Program-made: the position numbers and the translations under genes
NCBI GenBank assembly: GCA_933207985.1
Contig: OW240915.1
Location: 106,822,163-106,886,162 of the forward strand
Direction: 5' to 3'
Length of the DNA stretch: 64,000 nt
DNA from: Pelobates cultripes
Lineage: Eukaryota > Chordata > Amphibia > Anura > Pelobatidae
In this document: positions 41,546 through 52,634 of the stretch, piece by piece
Position numbering within the stretch: the stretch's first letter is position 1
How the letters are laid out: every line of letters begins with the position of its first letter
The notes under the pieces: model-generated
The model's input: the letters and a program-made list of their open reading frames with translations, nothing else
Database searches by the model: none
Told to the model about the DNA's origin: nothing

Positions 41546-41995
41546 AGCTAATTATATTCTAGGAACCCCAGAGCCCAATACAAAATATAAAAACATAAAA
41601 CTACCCAATAACCCCAAAAATAATAAATCCCCAAATATGCCTTATCAGATCCCTGAGGTACCCCACTGGTAACTAGACCTTGCTTCAAATACATTCCACT
41701 GACTACAACCCTCTGTTGCCTGTCACTCAGCCGCTGCCTAACATATTCAACAATATTGGAATCCAAACTTAAAGATTGTAGTTTATTGATAATCTTTCTA
41801 TGTGCGACAGTGCCAAAAGCCTTAGTGAAATCTAGGTAAGCAATGTCTACTGCACCACCCTGACCTATTATTTTGGTTACCCACTTTTCTTATATTAAAC
41901 CACACTGACTGGTAAACACGAGATCCTAAACTTTCACCTACAATAATATCTGATACTAAATCTCCATTTGTTAACACTAAATCTAGTATGGCTTC

Positions 41996-43126
41996 TGTAA
42001 CGGACCGTTTCAGCACACAAGGGGTTAAAACCGTTTAGGCGATCGTCCCCTTTCAGAGATGCAGGCACAGCTACTGCAGAACACCAAACTCACGAACCGC
42101 ATGTAAGGGAATGCTCCAAACTCCCGAACGGCATACAATGTAACACTCCAAACTCACGAACTGGAACCATACGAATCGCTGCTAGCAGACGAATAGGAAA
42201 AGCATCCAAGCGGCTTACACTCCTAGCAATCAGTCTCTATCAGCATTCAGTAAATCCCCGCTAAGACGAGACAAAGCTCCGTGTTGGGGGTCAAGCAGTG
42301 GTCTGTTTAATGAGGGCTACCTGCCCAGTATTTATGCAGGTCTCCCACCTGGTGGACACTCCCCTAGGGGACCAAATGGGAGACTGTGACAAAAGACAGA
42401 CAATCAGCAAAATTGGACACACAGTCACATTATATTCCCACAATGCATCCTGGCTTCCTCCCCTCTGCCCTGGAGATAATTGAGAAGTAATTCAATTATC
42501 TCCCAGGACAAAGGCAAATCGTCATTATGCACGTGGGGATACTAACACAAGAAATATTATTAAAATACACTATGTAATACACATTACATTAAAACTATAC
42601 ATATAACATGTCCCCAGATAGCTCAGGTCTGAGCGCACATTATTAAGCAAATGGCGCTCAGACCACACGAATACAGTTCAATCGCCATGGAACCAAAGTC
42701 TTTACAAAGTTAGTTCTCATACGAATGAGCTCCATGGGATTCCTATCTGGGGTATAATACAGTCAGGCAAAACTACCAAACACCGGGCCGTTCGTGCACC
42801 CCTGCCGAACAAGAAGGGAGGTCTGCGGCTTCAGCGGTGTTCGCGCCAAACTGTGTCCATTTTTAGTTCCATGAGTTAGGCGTCGAACACCGCTGTGCAT
42901 TCGCATGTTTAAAATGGCCGCGACCTCGTGTTCATGATACGAATGGCAGCCACCCAGTATTCGTCAATTAAGCTGCGGTTAACTGCAGCTTCTGGGAGGC
43001 TAATTGCCGGCACACTCCAGCTCCCAGGTGGTTTAGTCATTCGTACGGTTGTTCGGTAGATTGAATCTACCGAACACCGGGCAGAAAAGTACGAATAAGT
43101 CTTTTCTGCAGGGAAAAAGATGTCTT
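41996..43126 (-). mobile_element. solo LTR, Ty3/Gypsy-like
   Basis: About 1.13 kb aligning in reverse to 48150-49287. Begins TGTAACGGACCGTTTCAGC on the plus strand (complement of the LTR 3' end) and ends near GATGTCTTTTAA. Internal CCAAACTCACGAAC and GTTCGGTAGATT segments are shared. No internal retroelement sequence next to it. Confidence 0.75.
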
Positions 43127-43334
43127 TTAAAGGACCACTCTAGGCACCCAGACCACTTCAGCTTAATGAAGTGGTCTGGGTGCCTGGTCCTTCTAGGGTT
43201 AACCCATTTTTTAATAAACATAGCAGTTTCAGAGAAACTGCTATGTTTATTAATGGGTTAAGCCTTCCCCCTATTTCCTCTAGTGGCTGTCTCATTGACA
43301 GCCACTAGAGGCGCTTGCGTGCTTCTCACTGTGA
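43127..43334. mobile_element. half TTAA MITE
   Basis: TTAAAGGACCACTCTAGGCA start with nested hairpins (CCAGACCACTTCAGC, CATAGCAGTTTC, CTCTAGTGGCTGTC) matching the left half of the family in reverse. It stops at CACTGTGATTTTCA, its normal internal midpoint. Confidence 0.8.
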
Positions 43335-43643
43335 TTTTCAAGTTACTGTGTGATTATCAAATTCTAACGTTACCCAAACTGACTCTATGTTCGCCCCACT
43401 AACTTTTATTAGGTTAGATTTTATGCTATCCTTCCCATACAGGACCACCCCTCCCCCTTTCTTGCCTTCCCTGTCTTTTCTATATAAAGAGTACCCTGGT
43501 ATTGCTATGTCCCAGTCATTTTTCTCATTATACTGTGTCTCAGTAACAGCGACTAAATCTACATTATCAGTTGCGATTATTGCCACAAGTCCATGGATCT
43601 TATTCTCTAAGAGTATAATTTTTTTAAGCATGCTTTCTGTCCT

Positions 43644-43723
43644 TTAACCCCTTAAGGACACATGACATGTGTGACATGTCATGATTCCCTTTTATTCCAG
43701 AAGTTTGGTCCTTAAGGGGTTAA
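43644..43723. mobile_element. 80-bp TTAA MITE, copy 2
   Basis: TTAACCCCTTAAGGACACAT ... TGGTCCTTAAGGGGTTAA. Its right TTAA is also the left TTAA of the next MITE. Confidence 0.9.
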
Positions 43724-44211
43724 AGGACCACTATAGTGCCAGGAAAACAAACTCGTTTTCCTGGCACTATAGTGCCCTGAGGGTGCCCCCACCCTCATGG
43801 CCCCCCTCCCTCCAGGCTGAAGTTGGAGGAAGGGGTTAAACACTTACCTTTCTCCAGCTCCGGGCTTTCTCGGCGCTGGGGACTCACCTCCTCCTTTGGA
43901 AGTCATCGGCTGAATGTGCATGCGCGGCAAGAGATGTGCGCGCATTCAGTCAGTCCATAGGAAAGCATTCTCGATGCTTTCCTATGGACGCTGGCGTTTT
44001 CTCACTGTGAAACTCACAGTGAGAAGCGCGGAAGCGCATCTAGTGGCTGTCAATGAGACAGCCACTAGAGGCTGGATTAACCCTAATGTAAACATAGCAG
44101 TTTCTCTGAAACTGCTATGTTTACAGCAGGCAGGGTTAACCCTAGGTGGACCTGGCACCCAGACCACTTTATTGAGCTGAAGTGGTATGGGTGCCTATAG
44201 TGGTCCTTTAA
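43720..44211. mobile_element. full TTAA MITE, 492 bp
   Basis: TTAAAGGACCACTATAGTGC left end and GCCTATAGTGGTCCTTTAA right end. The interior is hairpin-rich with CACTGTGAAACTCACAGTG. Same family as 60703-61201. Confidence 0.9.
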
Positions 44212-44496
44212 ACTGCTCACTGAGAACATTTGTTCCCTTTTGAGAAAGATGTAAACCAACCAAATGTTATGTTAACAGTGTGGCTCACTATTATAGTATA
44301 AAAATATATGTTTTTATAAACTAGAACACCAAAAATTACACTTAAAGAGGACAGGACTGGAAGAGGTATAGGCTGGTGCCATGTTGAGCATGCTATAGCT
44401 AGCTATCCCACAATTTTAAAAAATCTGGTCATTTCTCTAGCAACTAATCCTGGTTGAATGAGTAAGTGTGCTTGGCAAAATAAACTGGATACTTAC

Positions 44497-44604
44497 AGAC
44501 CGAGAGAAATCTTCAATCATTTTATCCATCAGGTCTCTGGCAGTAGACCCTTCCTCCAACATAATAAAATCAGACTCCTGGATATAACCTGGCATTGTTA
44601 CAAT
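44497..44604 (-). other. candidate exon in the AMPH upstream intron
   Basis: The minus strand has acceptor CATTAG, 108 open bases in phase 0/0, then a consensus donor GTAAGT. It contains an ATG at 44595 with A at -3 and an in-frame TAG just upstream, giving MPGYIQESDFIMLEEGS then TARDLMDKMIEDFSRS. It could be an alternative first or cassette exon that joins in frame to KCDVLWEDF at 36468, part of another gene, or chance. I recognise no family. The acceptor is weak. Confidence 0.35.
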
Positions 44605-45345
44605 CTAATGGTTTCTAGAATGTGCCTGATGCCGTTTTGTGTTATAGGCTGTATTGGAGACAGAAAAACAAAAGAATGTATGCATAAATTAAACATGTTT
44701 CACAAAACGCAGATTGCATTGCAATACTTGTAAACATATTTCCCTTTAATCTAGGTCATGTTTCAGGGAAAACGTAATGTGTTTCTTAGAAGTTAGATAT
44801 TTATTGCAAACTGCAAAACCATATATAAAAAAAGAAATACAATAATATTGTTAATTATGCTAGTTTTAGTGTACCTATAATCTTAATTTCTATTAATGAC
44901 AAGAGGCAAATATTTTGCTTTACTTTCTTTACTGAACGCCACAACAGCAAAGAAACAGATAGAAACATATCAACCAATCAAAAGTCGTATAATGAAAAGT
45001 AATAGGAGGTAATATAAACCACTGACAGCAAAGCGACCTCCTGGTTTTTGATGCAAGTATGAAACAAAAATACAATTACAATGGATTAGCATAAACATAA
45101 AAAACAAACAAGAAATATCAATAAGAAATGGCAGGAACCGTAAAACTAACAGAAGGTTTGAAGTCAGTTCAAACACTCCATAGGTCACACCACTTCCAGA
45201 AACCAGACTAAAACAGAAGAGGAAACACATGAAAAGTATCTCAAAAGGAACAGTGGAGGTGTAGCATTAAAATATAGATCTAAACATTATTAAAGGAAAA
45301 ACTATTTACGTTTAAATGGCAAATCACAGATAATATGTACAGTAA
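44605..45345. other. intron, nothing recognised
   Basis: AT-rich; no supported feature. Confidence 0.4.
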
Positions 45346-45347
45346 CA

Positions 45348-45440
45348 ACGTAGTTACATAGTTACTTAGGCTGAAAAGAGACATGTGTCCATCAAGTTCA
45401 GTCTTTTTCATATCTGTTTTTTGCTGTTGATCCAAAGAAA
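45348..45440 (-). mobile_element. CR1 3' terminus fragment
   Basis: GTAGTTACATAGTTACTTAGG followed by GTCCATCAAGTTCAG and TTGCTGTTGATCCAAAG, the same 3' UTR as at 36545. Confidence 0.8.
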
Positions 45441-45879
45441 ATAACAGCAATCTCTGCAGTAGTCCGGTGCTCCGGAGCAGGACCAGCAATCAGTGGGGAG
45501 GGGGGCACCGGCCCTGCTATGTGCCTTCACAGACCGGTAGGGAGATCAGAGATCTCCCTTTCTGGTCCATGGACACTTTGCTGGCAGACAGCAGGGTGAG
45601 AGAGAGGTCCCGGGAGCTCAGCCTGCAGTTCATCCAGTTCCTCCTCTCACGAGCACGGATCGTTGCCGCTCTGAATCTCGCAAGAGTGAACTCTAGCCTC
45701 AGGAGCTGCAGGCTAGAGTTTACTCCCCAATAGGACTGCCAGGGATTCACCACTAGGACCACCAGGGATTGCAGGAAATATGCCCCCTCCTTCAGTAAAG
45801 ATAAGAAGGGAGGGGGAATATAAATTATTAGTATTATTTTAATTAAAAATATATTTTTATATTTGCTTTAAGCTACACA

Positions 45880-47795
45880 TTCTCACACTCACTGCCCCCT
45901 CCCCCAAAACACACAGTGCCTCCCCCACACACATATACTGCGCCCTCCCCCCAAAACACAAAATGCCTCCCCCACACACACATACTGCCCACACACACAT
46001 ACTGCCCACACACATACATACTGACCCTTCACACACACACACTGCCCACATACACACTGCCCTCTCACACACTGCCCTCTCACACACACACACGTACTGC
46101 CCAAATACACACACACACTGCCCCATGCACACCCCCCCACACACACATACTGCCCCATGCACACACACTGCCCCCATGCACACAAATACTGCCCCTTCAC
46201 ACACACTCATACTGCCCCCATACATACACACACATACAAACTGCACCCCTTACACACACGCTGCCCTCCATACACACACTGCATCCCCCACACACACACG
46301 TACTGCTGTCCCATGCACACACTGCACCACTGACACCCACACACTGCCCTCCATATGGACACTGCCGACCATACTAACACTGCCTTCCATACGTACACTG
46401 CCCCCTCGCACACACACATACTGCCTCCATGCGCACACACACATACTGCCCCCATACACACTGACCCCTCATGCACACACACATACAGTGCCTTGCAAAA
46501 GTATTCACCCTCTCTTGACATTTGATCTATTTTTTTTACATTACAGCCTTAACTTCAATGTTTTGTTAATCTGAATTTTATGTGATGGATCAGAACACAA
46601 TAGTCTAAGTTGGTGAAGTGAAATGAGAAAAATATATACATAAAACTATTTTTTAGAAATAGAAAACAAAAAATTGGCATGTGCGTATGTATTCACCCCC
46701 TTTGTTATGAAGCCCATAAAAAGCTCTGGTGCAACCAATTACCTTCATAAGTCACATAATTAGTGAAATTATGCCCACATGATCTGTCATTACATATACA
46801 CACCTTTTTTTGAAAGGCCCCAGAGGCTGCAACATCTAACCAAATACTGCCATGAAGACCAAGGAACTCTCCAAACAAGTAAAGGACAATGTTGTTGAGA
46901 AGTACAAGTCAGGGTTAGGTTATGAATAAATATCCAAATCTATCATAACCAAATGGAAAGAACATGGCACAACAGCAAACCTGCCAAGAAACGGCCACCC
47001 ACCAAAGCTCACGGAATGGGCAAGGAGGGCATTAATCAGAGAAGAAGTACAGAGAACTAAGGCAACCCTGGAGGAGCTGCAGAGACTGGAATATCTGTAC
47101 ATTGGATGACAATAAGCCGTACGCTCCATAGAGTTGGGCTTTATGGCAGAGTGGCCAGAAGAAAGCCGTTACTTTCAGCAAAAAAAAAAAATGGCACGTT
47201 TTGAGTTTGCAAAAAAGGCATGTGGGAGACTTCCAAATTGTATGGAGGAAGGTGCTCTGGTCTGATGAGACTAAAATTGAACTTTTCGGCAAAAAGGTGG
47301 CTCTACAAAGTATTGACTTTAGGGGGTGGTGAATAGTTATGCCAATTAACTTTTTCTGTTATTTTGTCCTATTTCTTGTATGTTTCACAATGAAAAAAAA
47401 ACATCTTCAAAGTTGTGGGCATGTTCTGTAAATTAAATGATGCAAATCCTCAAACAATCCATGTTAATTCCAGATTGTGAGGCAACAAAACATGAAAAGT
47501 GCCAAGGGGGTGAATACTTTTGCAAGGCACTGTACTGCCTCCAAACACAAACACTGCCCCAATACACACACATACTGCCCCCATACACACTCACTGCCCC
47601 TTTCACACACAAACACACACTGCACCCCTCACACACACACACTGCCCCCTCACACATGCACACACACTGCCCTCCATACTAACACTGCCACCCCCCACAC
47701 ACTTCACCGCTCACACAATGCATCTCTCACACACACTTCACCCCTCACACACACATTACTGCCCCTATACCCTGCTACAGGCCCTATTTGGTAGA
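45880..47795. repeat. ACACACACTGCCCC minisatellite interrupted by a Tc1-like element
   Basis: Array of CACACACATACTGCCC-like units at 45880-46493 resumes at 47535-47795 directly after the Tc1 insertion. Long H/T/P frames on the plus strand and C/V frames on the minus are repeat artefacts. Confidence 0.92.
46496..47532 (+). mobile_element. Tc1-like deletion derivative, 1037 bp
   Basis: The same inverted ends as the 8898-10358 element, flanked by TA at 46494-46495 and 47533-47534. It keeps the N-terminal transposase part and VLWSDET but lacks the rest of the catalytic domain, with a jump to the 3' region after 47290. Confidence 0.92.
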
Positions 47796-48149
47796 CCCCA
47801 GGTAAGTTGTCAAATGGTTCTTAAACGGTTTGACTGCTTACTCTGGGAGGGTGCCACGGCACTCCTGTAACCATAACCATTACAGAGAGCTGTAGTGATT
47901 ATTGTGCCTGGATTGTGCCTGTAAATAATCTCCAAGTGCCCCTCCCGAGATTTGGTTCTGGATCCACCCCTGCCTGCAATCCCACAATGATAAGACAACA
48001 CGAGAAATGCTCCAGGCACTCAAGGTATTCAAGCCGCAGGCAGTTTTAATAGAACAAGAAAAGGAGCAGCAACTGTGATGAGAGCAATCTCGCCACATTG
48101 CATTGGAGAAGCCTGGTTGCTCGCCTGCTGCCTTTGGATTATGGTCCCA

Positions 48150-49287
48150 TGTTAAAAGACTTTGTTTCCCCTGCAGAAAAGACTTATTCGTGCTTTTCTG
48201 CCCGGTGTTCGGTAGATTCAATCTACCGAACAACCGCATGAATGCCTAGACCACCTGGGAGCTGGAGTGTGCCGGCAATTAGCCTCCCAGAAGCTGCGGT
48301 TAACCGCAGCTTAATTGACGAATACTGGGTGGCCGCCATTCGTATAACGAACACAAGGTCGCGGCTATTTTAAACACGCGAACGCACAGCAGTGTTCGAC
48401 GCCTAACTCATGGAACTAAAAACGGACACAGTTTGGCGCAAACACTGCTGAAGCCGCCGACCTCCCTTCTGGTTCGGTGAAAGTGCACGAACGGCCCGGT
48501 GTTCGGTAGTTTGTACCTGACTGCACTATACCCCAGATAGGAATCCCATGGAGCTCATTCGTATGAGAACTGACTTTGTTAAGACTTTGGCTCCATGGCG
48601 ATTAAACTGTATTCGTGTGGTCTGAGCGCCATTCGCTTAATAATGTGTGCTCAGACCTGAGCTATCTGGGGATATGTTAAATGTATAGTTTTATTGTAAG
48701 TTATGTCATATAATGTATTTTAATAGTAATTCATGTTTTAGTATCCCCACGTGCATAATGGCGATTTGCCTTTGTCCTGGGAGATAATTGAATTACTTCT
48801 CAATTATCTCCAGGGCAGAGGGGAGGAAGCCAGGATGCATTGTGGGAATATAATGTGACTGTGTGTCCTGTTTGGCTGATTGTCTGTCTTTTGTCACAGT
48901 CTCCCATTTGGTCCCCTAGGGGAGTGTCCACCAGGTGGGAGACCTACATAAATACTGGGCAGGTAACCCTCATTAAACAGACCACTGCTTGACCTTCAAC
49001 ACGGAGCCTTGTCTCGTCTTTGAGGGGATTTACTGAATGCTGATAGAGACTGATTGCTAGGAGTGTAAGCCGCTTGGAGGCTTTTCCTATTCATCTGCTA
49101 GCAGCTATTCGTATGGTTCCAGTTTGTGAGTTTGGAGTGTTATATTGTATGCCGTTCGGGAGTTTAGAGCATTCCCTTACATGCAGTTCGTGAGTTTGGT
49201 GTTCTACAGTAGCTGTGCCTGCATCTCTGAGAGGGGACGATCGCCTAAACGGTTTTAACCCCTTGTGTGCTGAAACGGTACGTTACA
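48150..49287 (+). mobile_element. LTR of a Ty3/Gypsy-like element
   Basis: Begins TGTTAAAAGACTTTG and ends CGGTACGTTACA, TG...CA ends, followed by ATTGGTGGCAAGCGGCGGGA, a plausible primer-binding site and leader. Aligns in reverse with 41996-43126. AATAAA-type context is unclear; TACATAAATACTG and CATTAAACAGACC near 48945-48980 may be the promoter/poly(A) region. Confidence 0.75.
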
Positions 49288-49654
49288 ATTGGTGGCAAGC
49301 GGCGGGATCGTTCCTACAGTCAAAAGGGCAGCTACAGGAGACACCATTCCGTGGATTTTACAATTTGAGGGCAACGCATGTCCCAGTACAGCGACCCTGA
49401 CAGCACCAGGATGGAACCAGCAGTGGAGTACAGCTACTCTAGGAGAGAGTTCGATAATATGATGGAATTGCGGCTGAAGTTCTTTGGACCCAATCCAGCT
49501 GAGAAATACGTGCAGTCCATGAGGAACCTAGTGTTCATGAATCTGCAACACCGGGCAGAAAGGGAAGGTCAGCTGGCACGTTGGGAGGAACTCCAGCGGC
49601 AGGTACTGCAGTGAATTGGGAGCCCAGTCTCCATTCCCCAGCGGCAGTGTGATA
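49288..49654 (+). pseudogene. leader and truncated gag-like frame of the LTR element
   Basis: 49378-49614 codes 78 residues (MSQYSDPDSTRMEPAVEYSY..., ERE and EELQRQVLQ) and stops at TGA, in the place where gag begins. I see no zinc knuckle. The sequence then enters a 779-bp assembly gap. Confidence 0.5.
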
Positions 49655-50433
49655 NNNNNNNNNNNNNNNNNNNNNNNNNNNNNNNNNNNNNNNNNNNNNN
49701 NNNNNNNNNNNNNNNNNNNNNNNNNNNNNNNNNNNNNNNNNNNNNNNNNNNNNNNNNNNNNNNNNNNNNNNNNNNNNNNNNNNNNNNNNNNNNNNNNNNN
49801 NNNNNNNNNNNNNNNNNNNNNNNNNNNNNNNNNNNNNNNNNNNNNNNNNNNNNNNNNNNNNNNNNNNNNNNNNNNNNNNNNNNNNNNNNNNNNNNNNNNN
49901 NNNNNNNNNNNNNNNNNNNNNNNNNNNNNNNNNNNNNNNNNNNNNNNNNNNNNNNNNNNNNNNNNNNNNNNNNNNNNNNNNNNNNNNNNNNNNNNNNNNN
50001 NNNNNNNNNNNNNNNNNNNNNNNNNNNNNNNNNNNNNNNNNNNNNNNNNNNNNNNNNNNNNNNNNNNNNNNNNNNNNNNNNNNNNNNNNNNNNNNNNNNN
50101 NNNNNNNNNNNNNNNNNNNNNNNNNNNNNNNNNNNNNNNNNNNNNNNNNNNNNNNNNNNNNNNNNNNNNNNNNNNNNNNNNNNNNNNNNNNNNNNNNNNN
50201 NNNNNNNNNNNNNNNNNNNNNNNNNNNNNNNNNNNNNNNNNNNNNNNNNNNNNNNNNNNNNNNNNNNNNNNNNNNNNNNNNNNNNNNNNNNNNNNNNNNN
50301 NNNNNNNNNNNNNNNNNNNNNNNNNNNNNNNNNNNNNNNNNNNNNNNNNNNNNNNNNNNNNNNNNNNNNNNNNNNNNNNNNNNNNNNNNNNNNNNNNNNN
50401 NNNNNNNNNNNNNNNNNNNNNNNNNNNNNNNNN
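49655..50433. other. assembly gap, 779 bp of N
   Basis: Unknown bases. Lies between the LTR-element leader and a CTGTCACCCC minisatellite; the long frames crossing it are not real. Confidence 0.99.
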
Positions 50434-51000
50434 ACCTGTGAGCCCCTCCCTCACTGACAACTGTCACCCCCTCACTGTGGCCCTCAGTCTGCCACCTGTC
50501 ACCCCCTTTACCCTAATTCTAACACCTGTCACCACCTCCTTCCCTCACTCTGTCCCCTGTCACCCCCACCTTCCCTCACTCTGTCCCCTGTCACCCCACC
50601 TTCCCTCACTCTGTCACCCCATCGCAAAGCCCCCTGTCACCCCCTCCTACCCTCACTCTGACCCCTGTCACCCTCTCCCTCTCTGACACTGCCACCTGTC
50701 AACCCCTCCCTCAGCCACCTGCCCACCCTTCACTCTGCCACCCCCTAACTCTGTCACCCTATCCCTCCCTCAGCGACCTGTCACCCCCTTTCACATTCTG
50801 TTAATCCCTTCCACACTCTGTCACCCCCTTCCACACTCTGTCACACCTCTCCACACTCTGTCAGCCCCCTCCACTCTCTTTCACGTCATTTCACACTCTG
50901 TCATCCCCTCCACTCACACACAGAGTCTCCCCTTTCGACACCCTGTCACCTCCCTCCACACACCCGGTCACCATTCCCCACACACACACTGTCACCACAG
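50434..51000. repeat. CTGTCACCCCCTCC minisatellite
   Basis: Units of about 20-40 bp with CACTCTGTCACCCCCTCC and variants. Confidence 0.92.
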
Positions 51001-51935
51001 ACAAAATGCACAAAGGCCACAGTCCATATACAAAAAATACTGCAAGCAGCTACCACACACACACACATACGGTCCTAGACACAAACATACACATGCTCAC
51101 AGAAACATACATTCACATACAAGGGTACTCACTATCAGACGAACTCTCAGGCACATACACAGACAGACAATGCCAGACACATTCAGAAATACACACAGCC
51201 AGATAAACACATTGTGACTGTATAATTAGAAAATAATAATATACTGGCGCTTTATACAAAACCTATTTATCACACGTTATATAACAATATTCAAGTAATA
51301 GCTGCTATATCACCATGTGTAATCTTTCCTTATACACTGATCATAAATGTATACATAAAACAAAAGGTGAAGCGCTACATACAGATCGAAATCCAATTCT
51401 TTTGTTGTTACTCTTTCAAAACAGTGATGTGTATATTTATTTCTGAAAGAGAAATTAAATGTTCATAGTGCAACACTGTAAATAAAGAATTATTACAATC
51501 GTAGCTCTATATAAGGAACCACTCACATATTACTGAGCTTACAGCCAAGCTCAGGGGTATACGCCTTCAGGTCCGTCAAGGCGACCTTTCCCTTTCTTGT
51601 ATCACCAAAAGCGACACCCACGTTGTGGCTAGAGCTCAAACAAAAGTATATATAGTGCAATATAGTCTGAAATCCGTATTGATATAGACAGTGTGTATAT
51701 ATACTCACAAGTGTGGAGCCTCCCTCTTAGGCTCTTTTTCAGCGCGTTGTGTAGTTAAGGACTACACTCCTATATAGCAGGAACCAATAGCCCAATAAAA
51801 TTCAAATATTTATTTAGGTATACTGAATTTAAAATTCTAATGGCCAATTAGAATACATAAAAACAAAGTATGTATAAAAATAATAGTTATAACAGTAATA
51901 TAAATTGTATAACAACAATGGGCATAAAGGTGATG

Positions 51936-51998
51936 ATATTAAAGTCCCCAGAACGCGTTTCGCCAAAAAACTATCGGCTTCATCAGCTAGGTCAATAT
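51936..51998 (-). ncRNA. type I hammerhead ribozyme in the Penelope 3' region (left)
   Basis: Identical in reverse to 56771-56833. See that entry for the fold: conserved CTGATGA and GAAA cores, stem I open-ended. Confidence 0.75.
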
Positions 51999-52634
51999 AA
52001 TCCTCCTTCTATCTGGAGTCCTGCTATTATACCTTGTCCTTGATTTTGAGCGCGGCGTCCAGCTGTCTTTTGGCGCGCTGGTATTACATCCTTTCCTCGT
52101 TCGGTATTGTATGCGTTTCAAGCCTCCTTTTCGTTGCGGTTCACTTCCGCGTCTGACGTCATACGTCAATCTTGCGTTCTCCCTGTATGCATTTCAAGCC
52201 TCCTTTTCGTTGCGGTTCACTTCCGCGTCTGACGTCACACGTCAGTCCTGCATTCTCCCTATTAAGTGTTCATTTGTATTCCTACCAGGGTTACAGGCAT
52301 AGAACAGAGATGACAATCTCGGGGGAAATCTCCATATTGCACAAAGTCTCCCCCCTCACAGAAAAACCGCACATTAATCCATACCATATAATAAAAAGAG
52401 ATAATAAACACATGAAATACACATAAAGCTATAAAAATGTTCCCAATAAAAAGTCTCAGCAGCATACACAGTATATAATAAAAACAATAGAAAATGCTAT
52501 TTTATTTAAGAAAATTGATTTTAGAAGTGTATATCCACATAAGGCAATAAATAATGAATAATTAATATCTTCTCTACAATCTATTAGAGTTAAGTCTAAT
52601 AACTCTAGAAAAAAAAAAAAAAAAAAGGAAGGGT

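Larger units (their letters stand above)
41546..43643 (-). mobile_element. CR1 LINE split by a solo LTR and half a MITE
   Basis: Endonuclease part at 43643-43338 (DLVAVTETQYNEKNDWDIAI, GKKGGGVVLYGKDS) and the next part at 42016-41548 (EAILDLVLTNGDLVS, then the RT motif SGVPQGS at 41662). Between them lie the LTR 41996-43126 and a MITE half at 43127-43334. Some endonuclease sequence is missing at the join. Confidence 0.8.

Noticed and set aside
45857..46574. His/Thr/Pro-rich and Cys/Val-rich frames of 100-200 codons
   Set aside because: Minisatellite artefacts present in several frames at once.
49528..50686. Frames of over 300 codons spanning 49528-50686
   Set aside because: Almost wholly unknown bases in the gap; only the first 78 codons of the gag-like frame are real sequence.
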